A stretch of DNA of 64,000 bases from Atriophallophorus winterbourni (taxonomy: Eukaryota; Platyhelminthes; Trematoda; Plagiorchiida; Microphallidae): contig JACCGJ010010473.1 in NCBI GenBank assembly GCA_013407085.1, forward strand, positions 124,001 to 188,000. Reading direction: 5' to 3'. Positions 11,579-23,149 of this stretch are shown piece after piece (position 1 is the first letter of the stretch; each line of letters starts with the position of its first letter). A program made the position numbers and the translations under genes. Below the pieces are notes generated by a model, which was given only the letters and a program-made list of their open reading frames with translations, was not told where the DNA came from and did no database searches.

Positions 11579-12996
11579 ATGAAATTTAATTTATCAAATA
11601 TTTTCGGAGGGATAATCATTTCATTCGACGAAACGGAGTAACACACGTAGTTGTGTACCCTGTGCTAAACATCGATATTCAAAAAGCAGATTGCTAAATC
11701 ACGCAAAACGTGTTGGATTGTACAAACATCACGTGGTTCCGATTGATTCGCATAGTCGAAGTCTATATATGGCTGATCAAAACGTAATTTGTCTTGAGGT
11801 ATGTTTTTCACATGAATTCGACGGGTGATTATTAATCGTGTTGGAATTTAGAGAAACGTACATATTTTGAACCACAGCTGACTGAGATAATCGACAGGTG
11901 ACATGAATATCACTTGATGTTCATGTTGTATTGCCAATTATTTGATATGTATTCTTTAATGGTGTCATCCAATTCCTCTGGCCAATTTTTATGTTTGACT
12001 GCTCTATGTTCATGTCGCAATATACTGTGTCTTGTGATGGAAAGGTATGAAGATGAGGATTCTTCATATCATCGGATTGTTCACGATTTTCAGTGTGAAG
12101 TTACAATTGAATTTTTGATTAAAGGCCTCAGTCACACTCGTGTACAGCTTATCATTGTGACATATCTTTTTTTAACCACTTTTAAAACGTTCGGACATAC
12201 AAAAGAAACACCGAATATCTTCTGCAATAATTTCAATTATCTTGCTTTTCTAAACAACAAAATATGAAATTTGCCATTCTGGAAAAATTAGCATAAATGC
12301 TCACACGTGGTTTTGTTTCCGACGGACGACCGTAGACTTGAACGTAAACCTCAAGTTTGCAATTGAGATCTTTGTTTTTGTGTTTCCTAAATCACAAAGA
12401 GGATATGCTCCGGGGAACGATTAAACTGTGACTAAAACCCGGTCAAGTAATTCCATAGTGCATCGTTGTGAGCAACTTGTGAAATATTATCAATAACATT
12501 AGGATAAAATTCTACACATATTGCGCGACATTCTAACATTCTCTGATTTGTGAATATATCAGAAAAAACCTTGAAATCTATAGTATTGAACGTGCTGAAA
12601 TTGCAATTAAAATTCTGGCATAAAAAATGATAAATGAAGAAATATTAACTAGTCACATCAAAAGCAATTTGCATCATATTGCCGTATATCAATTAGTAAA
12701 TAGCATTTTTCATGCACATTAGAAATCAGTTATTGAAATAGTATTTGGAAACATGTAAGAAAACGTTGAGATGAACTGTCACCTGACTTTATTTGCGATG
12801 CCTTATACGATATATGAAGAAAAATTTGATCAGCCAATGGAATTCTTGGGCACTACTGCTTTATCGGTCACACATTTTCCACCGCGATGTCGCTTATTCA
12901 ATTTCGTTATGAGACATCAAGTTGTCTTTCCATTATCCGAAATAACAAACAGACCCTATTTTAAATAATGTTATTATGCCTAAAACCTTAATTACA

Positions 12997-13040
12997 TTTA
13001 TATATATATATTATATATAATATATATATATATTATATTA
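12997..13040. repeat. AT-rich palindromic microsatellite (copy B)
   Basis: (TA)n tract with TTATATATAA symmetry, located at the position matching 3,868-3,919 in copy A. No gene or promoter function is implied. Confidence 0.8.
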
Positions 13041-13526
13041 GAAAAGTCCCTATGTCCCTAAGACGTTCAATGGACTCCCATGTAAGATAATTGAATATCA
13101 AACGTGTGAAACACGTCAGCCAAGATTCTAGGACTTTATTCTCAAATATTCAGATTGAAAAGGGTGGTACAAATAATTGCCTAATCAGTTTAGCCTAGAT
13201 GCATGTAGTTTGCGTGACAAACCATAACAATGAATAGAATTCCGAATTTTAATGCATTTCATTATCACACACACCACAAACTTTCCCATGTAGTGTGCAC
13301 GTATCACATAGGGACAGTACAATAACGATCTGGATGGTTAAACAGAGTGGATGAATGGAGAACTAGATACTCATGTATACCACGAATATGATATGGGCGT
13401 TCAAAGCAATCTGATGAATCGCATGTCCACGAACACATATATATGTGTTTAAACATCGTAAATATGAATTTGTATATGCGTGATGTTTGTTTGATGAAAA
13501 TGCATATAAATATGGATTTCTGAAAA

Positions 13527-13715
13527 GGTAAAAAGTGACCCAGATGATAAGACTTTGGACTACAATGATGACGGTTGGAGCTTCTAATCGCACGCGATGC
13601 AAAAGTAAAGCACTGCTGATCAGCGCAAATAAAAGCGAAACTTTAGCCGAATGCTCTCAATATAGACCGCTGTGATATAAATTTCAAAAAACATTTTGAC
13701 GAGATAACTAATCAC
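13527..13715 (+). mobile_element. Degenerate tRNA-derived SINE with hammerhead-like core, copy B
   Basis: Duplicate of the SINE at 5,005. The A-box region is kept (gtgacccagatgataag), but the B box is damaged (cttctaatcg). The core retains ctgctga at 13,613-13,619 and gaaac at 13,637-13,641, but stem II is reduced and its loop is altered to aaataaaa. The insertion therefore predates the segmental duplication and both copies have decayed independently. Confidence 0.55.
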
Positions 13716-14179
13716 AAACCTTAACATGTGGTTTATTTTTTCCTACGTTTTTTAATAATTGAAGGAATTCATGGCAACTTAATATGCTTATGAGAAACAA
13801 CTACATTTTGAGATATCCAGAAACAAGTGTGCTTGAATCTTTTTTATTAGAATAATATATTTATCAATGCTGGTTGCTCAATCCTTCAGTGCTAACGAAA
13901 TAAGTGGCGAACTAATTGTAACTTCAGCGGGAGATTAATTATATTTGGAAATTGGAACAAACCCATGACTCACAGCAAATTCACGTGGTACGCTCAACTT
14001 CGTTGTATATCTTACGCTCTGCAGAAAAAATCATTACGGATATTCGCTATTCTGTGAAATTACGGTGAAATTGACAAATTATTTCACGATATCATATAAA
14101 GAAAAACGTTCATTATATTTCGTGCTGATAAATTACGCTTGTGATTAAATCACTCTGAATGTCAGATGAGTACAATTAA

Positions 14180-15510
14180 TGTACGCCTCAACGGCATTTG
14201 CTGTTGATAGGTGGTCAGGGGCGTTGGGTGCACTGATTGCAAGCGTTGGGCTCACCATAGCTGCTCAGGCATAGATAAATCTGACTATGGGATTTATGCA
14301 AATAACCGCTGGTTTCAGTGGCATTGCACCTTCTGCCATAAGGCGGCCCGTGAAACTGCCGCTGTTATTGTAAAACCTTAAAATAGTGAACCTTTGCCCA
14401 GCTCTTTAAACGACGTATTCACTCAAACTTATGCATGCGTTCAATTATAAAACCAGGGACAACTGCATTCACGCAAAAGTTGGAAAACATAAAAAATACA
14501 CCATTTTCCCAAGGAGGTTAATGTAAGGAGAACTTTAAAAAACCTGCAATTAAAGAACCTAGATTAACTGCAGCAAAGGGAAAAGTTAAACCAGTTAGCC
14601 AGGTAACCAGTTCACTATGCATGTTACCACTAACAAGGTAACAAATGTAGCTGGAGCATCCATAAGCGTACTAAGACCATTAAGGACAGTACAAAAAACG
14701 GAAACGTTCAATTTTTTTCGGTACATACGTGCTGGACCGAGTTATTCAGGAATTGAATGGTTTGCGTTCGCAAATCGAAACACTGCACAACAATTTCTCT
14801 GCTCCGAAATCTAGAACTAGAAATGTACTAGTTTCAAACCGAGCAAAACCATTTATTAGGAATTTCAGTTTTGCAGAAATCTTCATCACAGGTGTATTAA
14901 AGGTCTCCTCTGAATTATGTGTTTGGAGCCTCCTACTCCCACAATATGAATACACTGTGTAGGAAATGAATGATGGGTAACTGTCGTATATCAATCCTGG
15001 TTGAATTCAATTACCAGGCGGATCGGGATGCATTCTATGCTATGGCTTAGCATATTGCCGACGCAACGCTGGATAAACTTCCGGTACAGCTTGACAACCG
15101 TCCCTCCCTGATTCTGATTTTAATAGGAGAAAGTAAGCAATGAAAACATCGGTTATTCTTAACCTGCATGCAGAGTAAAACGCTACTCAGTAACAGACGA
15201 GCATACTGAACAGCATTTTGCAACTTGTATTGAAGTTCGGTCCAGATGACGTTAATTTTCTCACCGCAATTGACGATATCACCCGAGCAAGTGACTCCTG
15301 TATTTTATTCTCTCTTATGGACGCTGTTTTAATTGTCATGCAGCGGTCCGTTATCTTAACGCAAGAGACAGCCGCAAATGATGATCCTACTTTAAGTAGC
15401 ACGCTATAAAACGTGCATCTTTCTCCAGTGCTTCGACCGAGGGCCAAACAGGATCAAATTGCGGAAAAGGAAAAACCAGTGCCCAATTATTGTACGCACA
15501 TGTATTTGAC
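14180..15510 (+). pseudogene. CR1-like LINE ORF1 (PHD-finger type) relic, copy B
   Basis: Duplicate of the relic at 5,660-6,985, with the same PHD-like segment (about 14,225-14,345), the same middle region and the same endpoint next to a minus-strand LINE tail at about 15,510. Stops and frameshifts occur throughout. The tract from 15,218 (61 bases into an open stretch) still reads DDVNFLTAIDDITRAS, shared with copy A. Confidence 0.7.
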
Positions 15511-15514
15511 ATAA

Positions 15515-15935
15515 GATTCGAGATTCAAGATTTAGTATTTATGTTTCTAAAAGCAATTAACTTTAAATAACCGCAGAGTGGAACTATAGGTAAACTGTTT
15601 ATATATGCAAGTATAAATTTGATTCAAAAATTAAGAGTTTTCGGCAAAATTAGGATTACCTCTTGTATAATCGTCAAGTATTTATTTGAATGAAGATAAA
15701 CTGTTCGAGTTTGCCAAATCGGAACGTAGGGAATTCCATGCAAAGCACACACGTACCGAATGAAAATACATGCGGCAGTTACGTTCTGAATTTGGTTTTT
15801 CCAACTTGCATCCATGGTAACGGCTGTTTTTGGGAATTCGAAGTTGGAATAATATAGTCAGGGTGTCGGAAAGAGTAGTGAGTATTTTGTATTCGAGTGA
15901 CCTCATCTCCATTCGCCTGATTCTTCAGGCGAAGA
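15515..15935 (-). mobile_element. 3' end of the same CR1-like LINE (duplication copy B)
   Basis: Minus-strand frame 15,912-15,682 reads MRSLEYKILTTLSDTL and CFAWNSLRSD, matching 7,446-7,021 of copy A. The duplication breakpoint cuts the element here, so copy B keeps only the C-terminal segment and the TTGAATC-type tail at about 15,520-15,535. Confidence 0.85.
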
Positions 15936-15939
15936 CTTA

Positions 15940-17130
15940 TAAAGAAAGAAATGCATGGTGTTTCCAACCATATCAATAAACCGATTCTGTCGCGTATACG
16001 ATGTAGTAAACCAACGCTTGATTCACAAGTCTGAATATTTCCAACGATAAATTCTTGTTCAATTTTGCTGCTTATCTCTTCAATAAAAATGTGGGGAAAT
16101 TAGCCATAATTACGTGGTCGTAAGGATCTCAATGACGATTCCATTCACGAGAAGCTACTAGCGCCGAACCAATGGAAATTCTGGTAATACTATTCAACTT
16201 GGTAAAAACAACAACAATAATATTAATTCAAAAATATTGATTCATAAGGGCAAATTCAAATATGTTTCATGAATCGTATTGATAAATATTGCTCACCTTA
16301 CCTTGTTTAATATGGTGTATTATTTGTATAAGAAACGAGGATAGTTCTGTCTGCTGTTTTAAAATGGTGTCCGTGTATTTCATGACTACACATAACTTGG
16401 AACTCAGAAAGTCTGAGTCCGTTTTTAACGTTGATTTTAGATCGGTTTGCTAGGATTTCAGCCATTTATATATCAAGCAATTACATTATTTATCCAAATT
16501 TACATTTCCCTACCATTCTCCCCAATTTACACGCATCGAAATTAATTCATCAGGCTCAAAAAGATTTCCGACCCAACGATATATTCCCCATGATATGAAT
16601 TTCTAATGGGCTCAGTAAATTTCCCGTAACGTACCACACTGAAAACCTCCCGGGGCTCGGAAAGTACAAAATTTTAAAGTGAGTGTGTTGTATAAAGCGA
16701 TTGACCCTAATAAAACGAGTTGTCACGAACTTATATATTTAGCCCATTTGATAACCGCACATTTTCAGATGTTGGTTACAGTGCTGTCTGTATATATAAT
16801 AAGGTTTTACTTTTTGTATATGTTTGCTAAATGATATTCATTTTGTATATATTTGGATGATATTGAATGCTTCGTTACTCCGAAACAAAGATCAAGCCAG
16901 TTGCACTAAGCTTTATTTGCCGGATTATTTAGAAGTTTTGGACAAACGAATATATGAAAAAAAACATTCGTCCCAACGTGACATTTCGGCAAGTTCTGTT
17001 AACAAAGGAAAATAGCAGGTACGCCATTTTGCAAGAAAATTACATGAACTCAAACTATTTGTTGATATCGATCGGTTGGTATAGACTATGAATGTAATTG
17101 CAAGCATATGAGGAGCTAATGCTGCAAAGT
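15940..17130. other. Unassigned sequence
   Basis: Only short frames on both strands without domain signal. No repeat partner recognised within the window and no RNA gene seen. Confidence 0.4.
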
Positions 17131-17870
17131 GTTTCGGAGGACTAAATAGACAGATTTGGAATGACCATTATCTTAGGCACTGCTCACGACCATAGTAGGT
17201 ACTCAACCAGCATATAAAACTGTGTCAGATAATTCCTCGTAACATTTTGCTTCACTTGGCTCTGTAAACGATGGCTTGGATTAGGGAATTTCTCGTAAAT
17301 TAGGAGTACGTCTCCTCTGATTCGTCGATATGGAATGTGGAACGAATCAGGGTGAGCTAAGAACTACTTTTGTTAAGCGGTGATATATTCTCTGCATAAG
17401 TTCTACATCCATCTTGAGTCATGGATACCATGACTGCACTCCGTATTCAAGAAATGGTCTCAAGAATATATTCATGATCCCTAGGCATATCTTGTGCGAA
17501 AATTTCACAAATATTCGTTTAAGTAGGTCGGTGGCACATTTTGCATTTCTAAAGGCAGCGAACGTTTGAAGTGCATTTTTTAAATCATAGCCTATCATGA
17601 CATCTTACTGTACACCGCAAATTTCAAAGCCATGTTAAACTAAACGATATGTGAACTCTACTTCATTTTCCCCGTCCAGGAAGCTCTATATGATGGAGGT
17701 AAATGGCAGTTAACTCTTTGACGACCCGTTGTGAAGCGTATCAAGATCCTTCTGTAATAGCAGACTCTCTTTTTGTCTACGGATATAACTCAATATCTTT
17801 ATGTTGTCCGTGAATCGGGATATGTTATATCTAACAATTTCTAGTTGCTATTTGTGAATCGAGTCATCAT
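17130..17870 (-). mobile_element. Decayed CR1-like LINE RT fragment
   Basis: Minus-strand translation across frames gives the post-catalytic RT part: FTDNIKILSYI (a remnant of the FADDIK block) near 17,820, LLLQKDLDTLHN near 17,760, IFLRPFLEYGVQSWYP near 17,460 and MDVELMQRIYHRLTKV near 17,400. These match the order seen in the 47.6-48.7 kb LINE. Many stops are present. No endonuclease or clear 3' tail was found. Confidence 0.7.
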
Positions 17871-20040
17871 TTTGATTTTTATGACCACGTAAATTTTGCC
17901 TTTTTTCTACATGTTCATTACGGTGATCAGCAGCAACAATTTCCCCTGGCAAAATTGCACCAGATATTATCGTTGGAAATCTTTAGATTGCTGGACCAAA
18001 CGTTTTCTTAGTAAATCGTGTACGCGACAAAATTCGTAGAAGAAAAACCAAAGAGAACGAATTTTAAGCTGATTTGAATGAACTAAATAAACTTGCAGCA
18101 GATACGAATAAAGCTTTAGACGAACCTGGTTCGACGGAGCGATGGGGCAAGTTAAAAACGGTATACCTAGATTTAGACTTATGTGGAATTCGACGTTATT
18201 AGTTCCTGCTAGTGAATCACGTTTTCTGCCCAACCTTGTTCAATCGTTTTGTACACGCGTATCATTGAAAATAAATTGCCAGCTACGTTAAGGCAAATGT
18301 ATTTGTCAAGAATAACGATGAATTTGTTATTGAAATTTTTTGTTGCTTTGAGACTGCTGAATAATAATGTATCTTCCTGTTACTTCGGTATCACTTGAGG
18401 TAATAAAGTTTGGCGTAATGGGAAGTTAAATATATCATCCACATCCCCGTTGCTGCTATCTACAACATTCGTATTGCATTAAAATATTCGTTTTCCGATT
18501 TTAAATATTGGTCGCTGAATGATAGATACTGACAGTTTTCCACTTTTGTATTCGGTAAAACTCGACGTTTGGCAGATCAGCGGTACATTACGATTAGCAG
18601 AATAAAAATAAAGTTTGTTTTACTAAAATTAGTGAAATAAGGACTATGGAGGAATGAAAAGCATTGTCACTGACCCTTTGACATAAAATGATATTCACCA
18701 GTAAATTATATCCCATAAACCTGTGCTGATCGACTTTTTGGCCTAGTTCAGGAATTAGGAATATCTATCGTACAACCAATCACGATTTTCAAACACAGAA
18801 TCATAATGTGATTCTTTATCAAGCACTTTAGGCAATTACGGATGACCAATGTAATGTGTTACTCATATCCCCCGCACTTACACACCACTACCTGTTTCCG
18901 GCTATTTGCAGTTATCAGGTAAATACAGTAAAATTAGGTTCAATACGCATATAAACAGTGGTATAGTGGTAAACAAATTTTATATTTGTACGCAACTGTT
19001 ACACAGGTTTTGTACAACAAACCACGATGTTTGAACAGATAATCAGAAACTGATTCTTGTTCGAGCACTCATGGCGCTTATGGATGAGCAAAGTACGGAT
19101 GATGTTAGACACCCGTTAATTTGGTCCACCAGTATTTTTGACAGATAGCCAGCTTGATTTTTGAGCACTTTTTTCACTTTCGGTGTTTACCAATCTGAGG
19201 TCAATCAATAAACCCTGAAGAACTTATAAGGTCCACAACCGTTCCCGACAATAGTATCATCATCAAACGGATCATCAAATTGTGGGCAACTGCTATAAGT
19301 GTGCAAGGAATTAGAACGTGATTGCATGTATAATTTGCGAAGTTAAACAATTCAGCAGTTTCGAACAAGCCCTCGAAGGGTTGAATGCATGATTATCAAA
19401 ATACTTGGAAAAACAAAGTAAACTACTTGATTGAAATATCCAGAAAAATATGAATGCCATCGCACACACCCCACTACAAGTTCATTACTGATTTTCTTCA
19501 TCAGTTATACAACTTAAAATTACAAGGATTTATAGTTTAAAAATTTAATACCTTACATCATCAAGTATTAGGGTTTGAATGCGAAGTAGAAAAATTATTC
19601 CTTCACATCATCAAGGATTAAGGTATGAACGCAAAGGGGAAAAATAAAAAAAATACAAACTTAATTGAGAATATCAAATGTAACGCTCATTAATGTTGTT
19701 TTTTGCATGAGCAAATCTAGTTTCGCCATGAACACCACTTGGCAAGGAAAGACCACCACATGTTGCGGTAGGGAATTCAAATGAAACAAATGACGTCGAC
19801 AATCATCACAGGAAATTAAAAAAATTATATCCGTGTGTCACTTTCTGATTACACACATCAAGCGAATGTAATAATTCAGAGATACAATTCAACAGATCCA
19901 AATACGATCGCGCCGTATATTCCTTAATGTAAAGTTCTATGAAAAAACAAGAAAGAAAAGAATGCTTTATTCGTCAATACAAATTTTCAGCGAATCAAAT
20001 TATTTTAACCACATAAGTTTTCAATGCAAGTATTGAATAT
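17870..20040. other. Mostly unassigned sequence
   Basis: No gene recognised. Two stretches (about 18,770-18,865 and 19,010-19,105) look like diverged copies of each other: gtacaac-aa-cacgat, gattctt, gagcact and tggatga occur in the same order in each. A 49-bp tandem duplication lies at 19,551-19,648. Confidence 0.4.
19551..19648. repeat. Two-copy 49-bp tandem duplication
   Basis: The unit ccttacatcatcaagtatta... recurs at 19,600 as ccttcacatcatcaaggatta..., with about 80 percent identity by eye. Simple local duplication. Confidence 0.75.
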
Positions 20041-21060
20041 TACAGAAGAGTTAAATATAATTCAAAAAATGTGAGATTGTAATCCACATTCAATTCCAAA
20101 AAAGCTTCCATTTCGTCTACAGCGGTATCAGGCGATTTGATGAAAGTTGACGAATTGTAAAAATCAACATGCACAATTTTTGTTTTCCGTTTTTTTGATC
20201 GGCGCAGCAAATCCCCCATTTTTAAAATTTGCACAGCTTTTAATGCGTGTGGAAAATCTATCGTCTCTTGGTTACATAGAAATATGTTGAAAAGATTAAA
20301 AAAACAAAAGTGTTCCCTATTGATTTAAAAATAATGCGTAGAAAAATTTATTTGAGCACGGTCAATTCAAAAGCCCCGCTCAAACTAAAATAAACACAGA
20401 AGTCGCAATATTTCGCCGCACGGAACATTGTGAAGACGCATCACTAACTTTGTTGCACAGTGATAGATTTTAACAAAGAGAGCAATATTTTGTGACACGA
20501 CGGAGCCCGATATTCCACCGTTTTTATATAGTCTGCCGATGATAGACGTTCATTATGATCAGTAACGTTGAAAAAATCTTCCGAATATTCATAAAAATAT
20601 ACATAACGATTGGTTATCCTGTCGATATATATTGCTGGCAATAAAACGTGATCTTCCGGTTTCCACTAATCTCTACTATAAACTATTTTTCTAAAGAGTT
20701 CCCTGTCAAGTTTTAATTTCCCAAGGAACATTCTTGCCAAGTTGAGGCATCTCACATTTATTTACGTTGAATGTCATATTATTCATGGCTGCCCAATTTT
20801 AGAGGTTGTCCAAATTTTCAGTTTCCTACAATAATCTGCAGAACAGATTGGCGTCCGAATTCGTCATATTATCCATGATTATGGACAATTTATATTATAT
20901 GAGGAGGAGTTTATGTTTAATAGGAAGAAGAGCATGCATATCATTGATCCTTTTGGGACTCTGTTGGCGGTTTTAACAACATTTAGATGGCACCAGGTTA
21001 GCTTTAACTAGGGAATTTCAACCTAACAGGTGGTCGCACAACCAATAGAGGAGTGGTTCA
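20040..21060 (-). mobile_element. Ancient CR1-like LINE relic (RT)
   Basis: Minus-strand frames show RT-like blocks in order: RVPKGSM near 20,960 (a degraded GVPQGSV), then a post-catalytic region and a 65-codon frame at 20,641-20,444 containing YRAPSCHKILLSLLK, in the position of the EYxxQxW...LLExxQR block. The DNA is paralogous to 32,100-32,950 (shared aatctgcagaacaga and ggagtgg-tcaca). Strongly decayed. Homology at the DNA level may extend left to about 19,750. Confidence 0.6.
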
Positions 21061-21240
21061 CATATTCAGGAACGTATCACTTGTTGACGTAGCAAATGTT
21101 GATTGACTCAATTGAAAGCTTTAAAAATTTCTACGTAAGAGAACGTCAACTCAACTTCATTGTCCACTCGTCTACCACAAGTCCAACGTAATCTAGCACA
21201 AAATTACCTGAAATTTTTTGAAATTCGTTTTTATATTATA

Positions 21241-21596
21241 TTCATTATGTCCTCTCCGTGCCGAATGGCACCTGAGGCGAAGACAACTTCACGGCAGTGG
21301 TTCCGGTCTGTCGCTGCTTCCGTTGCCGTCTGCACCGTAAATCCGTTTGCATGTAGTTCGCGTTCCAACGTTCTGCGCCAAGTTTCCTTAGGTCGTCCCT
21401 TCTTTCGTTTACCTTGCGGATTCCAGTGCATGACTACCTTCATATGCGAACTGAGATCCATCCTGCAGACATGACCGAATCACGGATCTGTTGTCATCTT
21501 TTCCGTAGCAACGTAGGTTTTACAGGATAGGGTTGCTAGCCCTAAGCTCAACCCTTCTCCTTTCTCAGACGGGCTTGGGACCGTCCTTGGCGGATT
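21241..21596 (-). mobile_element. Short LINE-derived element with 13-bp TSD
   Basis: The 356-bp insert is flanked by exact 13-bp repeats tttttatattata (21,228-21,240 and 21,597-21,609). On the minus strand it begins with a GC-rich leader (tccgccaaggacggtccc) and ends in a 76-codon frame (21,461-21,231) containing KKGRPKETWRRTLE, ATDRNHCREVV and GAIRHGED. These are typical of the extreme C-terminus of RTE-type LINE polyproteins, followed by a short atgaa/aatg tail. It carries no endonuclease or RT, so it is a non-autonomous, internally deleted LINE mobilised in trans. A second, 5'-truncated copy lies at 41,733. Confidence 0.85.
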
Positions 21597-21639
21597 TTTT
21601 TATATTATAATTCCATTTATTCTGTTAATTCGTTTTCCT

Positions 21640-21900
21640 CAATATAATTCTGTAAAGGAGACCCGTACACACTCGTTGAACAATTTTGGAAAATAAATGG
21701 AGAGCATTCGATTGATGACCTCACTGACATTTATCATCAAGCCTTTCAATCCTTTCTACAAACATCATACCCTGCGGTCGGCATCCATTCGTTGAATGTT
21801 CTGTTATTTTTCTTGGTTCTTCAAGTAGCGATTTCAGTTCCCATCATCCTGCAGTAATTTGCAAACCTTTACCTTTCAGTTTCAAAATATGCTATGGCGC
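21640..21900. repeat. Dispersed relic shared with 44,760-45,040
   Basis: The blocks acactcgttgaac, ctgacatttatcatcaagcctt, tgcggtcggcatcc and atcctgcagtaatttg align in order with 44,765-45,035 (acattcgttgaa, ctgacgtttatcaacaagcctt, ...). The nature of the parent is unknown. The minus strand shows short reading segments in both copies (NRTFNEWMP against KRIFIEWMP), so it may be the edge of an element ORF. Confidence 0.6.
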
Positions 21901-22042
21901 AAGCATGCTAACGTGTTTTTCAACGCAGAACATACATAATTTCGCAAACAAATTTTTTATTGAGGTTAATATGTGTAAGCATTTCGATTTCTAAGCAATG
22001 TTGTATATTGGGAAACACCGACATTTAAGGTGAATTTAACTG

Positions 22043-22250
22043 TTTTAGAAACACGTAGCTGAGGTAAAGGATTGTAAGACATAGTTGTCCTGCGAGCTGA
22101 TATGGTTTATCGCGGAGGTTGCGTCACCAAACTAGATGACATCATCAGCACATCTTCTTCCGAAATGATTGGGCGACGGGCGATATTCGAATTTATTCCC
22201 TTCTCTGCGATCTCATCCAGTGTGATTGGCTGATATTTTTGACTGTGCAC
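22043..22250 (+). repeat. Penelope-like flanking inverted repeat, left arm
   Basis: This is the reverse complement (about 80 percent by eye) of 22,932-23,144: attgtaagacatagttgt, tcaccaaacta, ctctgcgatctcat and gtgtgattggctgat recur inverted. Confidence 0.85.
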
Positions 22251-22931
22251 TTTGTTAGTGTTTTCTTATTTCACGACAAAAATGGATGCTCTCTGTCCGT
22301 AATAAATACGGGAATTATTAGGTGGCGAATATTTTCTTGCATTTCTTCTGAGATTGACTGTGACTTTAGCACACCTTCCAGACTTGCAAGAAATATTTAT
22401 TCAAACTATTCCAGAAAAACGGCTATCCAATAGAAATTATCATCGGCAACAAAGAGGCAGCAATTCACTCACACTAAAACAATACAAACACAGCAAGAGC
22501 GACAAACCCGTATATGAAAAATATTTCAGAAATTAGTTCAAGCATATTACGTCGGCACGGAATCAATGTCACACACAAACCGGTGTCTACTCTGAGATGT
22601 CACCTAATGAAAATCGAGAAAACGTTTGCAGATAAAGAAAGAAACAACGTCGGGTACAGAATTCCATGTTATAATTGTGACGAAAACTATATCGTACAGA
22701 AGAAGAATAAATGATACACGAACACAAATTGGCTACTCGACGACATGTTTATGAGTGCGTAATGTCGGCGCACATGAATCAAGAAGTATACGAGTTCAAT
22801 TGGGATGAAACTGAGATAATCCCAAAAAAACAGAACTCGACAAAGAGTTGTTTGAAGCATGTCATTCAACAGCATCATCAATCAATGAACACATTCAATA
22901 AGATCCAATCTGCAGATAAATGAGAACACGC

Positions 22932-23144
22932 AACAAAAGGCACATTCAAGTAGATCAGCCAATCACACTAGATGAGATCGCAGAGAAGCGAATAAATTTG
23001 AATATCGCCAGCTGCTCAATCACTTCGTAAGACATTTTCCTAATGATGTCATTAGTTTGGTGACGGAACGTCCGCAATAAACCATATTAGCTCGGAGAAC
23101 AACTATGTCTTACAATCCTGTACCTGAGCTACGTGTTTCCAAAA
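22932..23144 (-). repeat. Penelope-like flanking inverted repeat, right arm
   Basis: Partner of the left arm. The coding end of the GIY-YIG frame runs into its inner edge. Penelope-like elements are known to carry terminal repeats in direct or inverted arrangement. Confidence 0.85.
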
Positions 23145-23149
23145 CTATA

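Larger units (their letters stand above)
10300..15935. repeat. Segmental duplication, copy B
   Basis: This is the second, direct copy of the block at 1-7,480. Homology starts at about 10,303 and fades just after a shared palindromic motif (cgcctgattcttcaggcg, about 15,915-15,932; cgcctgatttttcaggcg in copy A near 7,457). It is shorter than copy A because two segments are missing relative to A, and it has one clean extra insertion at 10,651-10,786. About 2.8 kb separates the two copies, so this is a direct repeat with a spacer holding the rest of a minus-strand LINE and a plus-strand LINE fragment. Confidence 0.9.
22043..23144 (+). mobile_element. Penelope-like element fragment with GIY-YIG endonuclease domain and inverted repeats
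   Basis: Two adjacent plus frames (22,514-22,714 and 22,711-22,923, separated by a frameshift) encode the C-terminal half of a Penelope-like polyprotein: RRHGINVTHKP (the linker after RT), NVGYRIPCYNCDENYIVQ (the GIY-YIG nuclease signature, with YIG degraded to YIV), IHEHKLATRR (the R/H motif), then FNWDETEII and a terminal MNTFNKIQ. The canonical enzyme nicks DNA and primes reverse transcription with the nicked 3' OH. The domain is bracketed by inverted repeats of about 210 bp at 22,043-22,250 and 22,932-23,144. The RT itself is missing. Inactive by frameshift and truncation. Confidence 0.8.
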
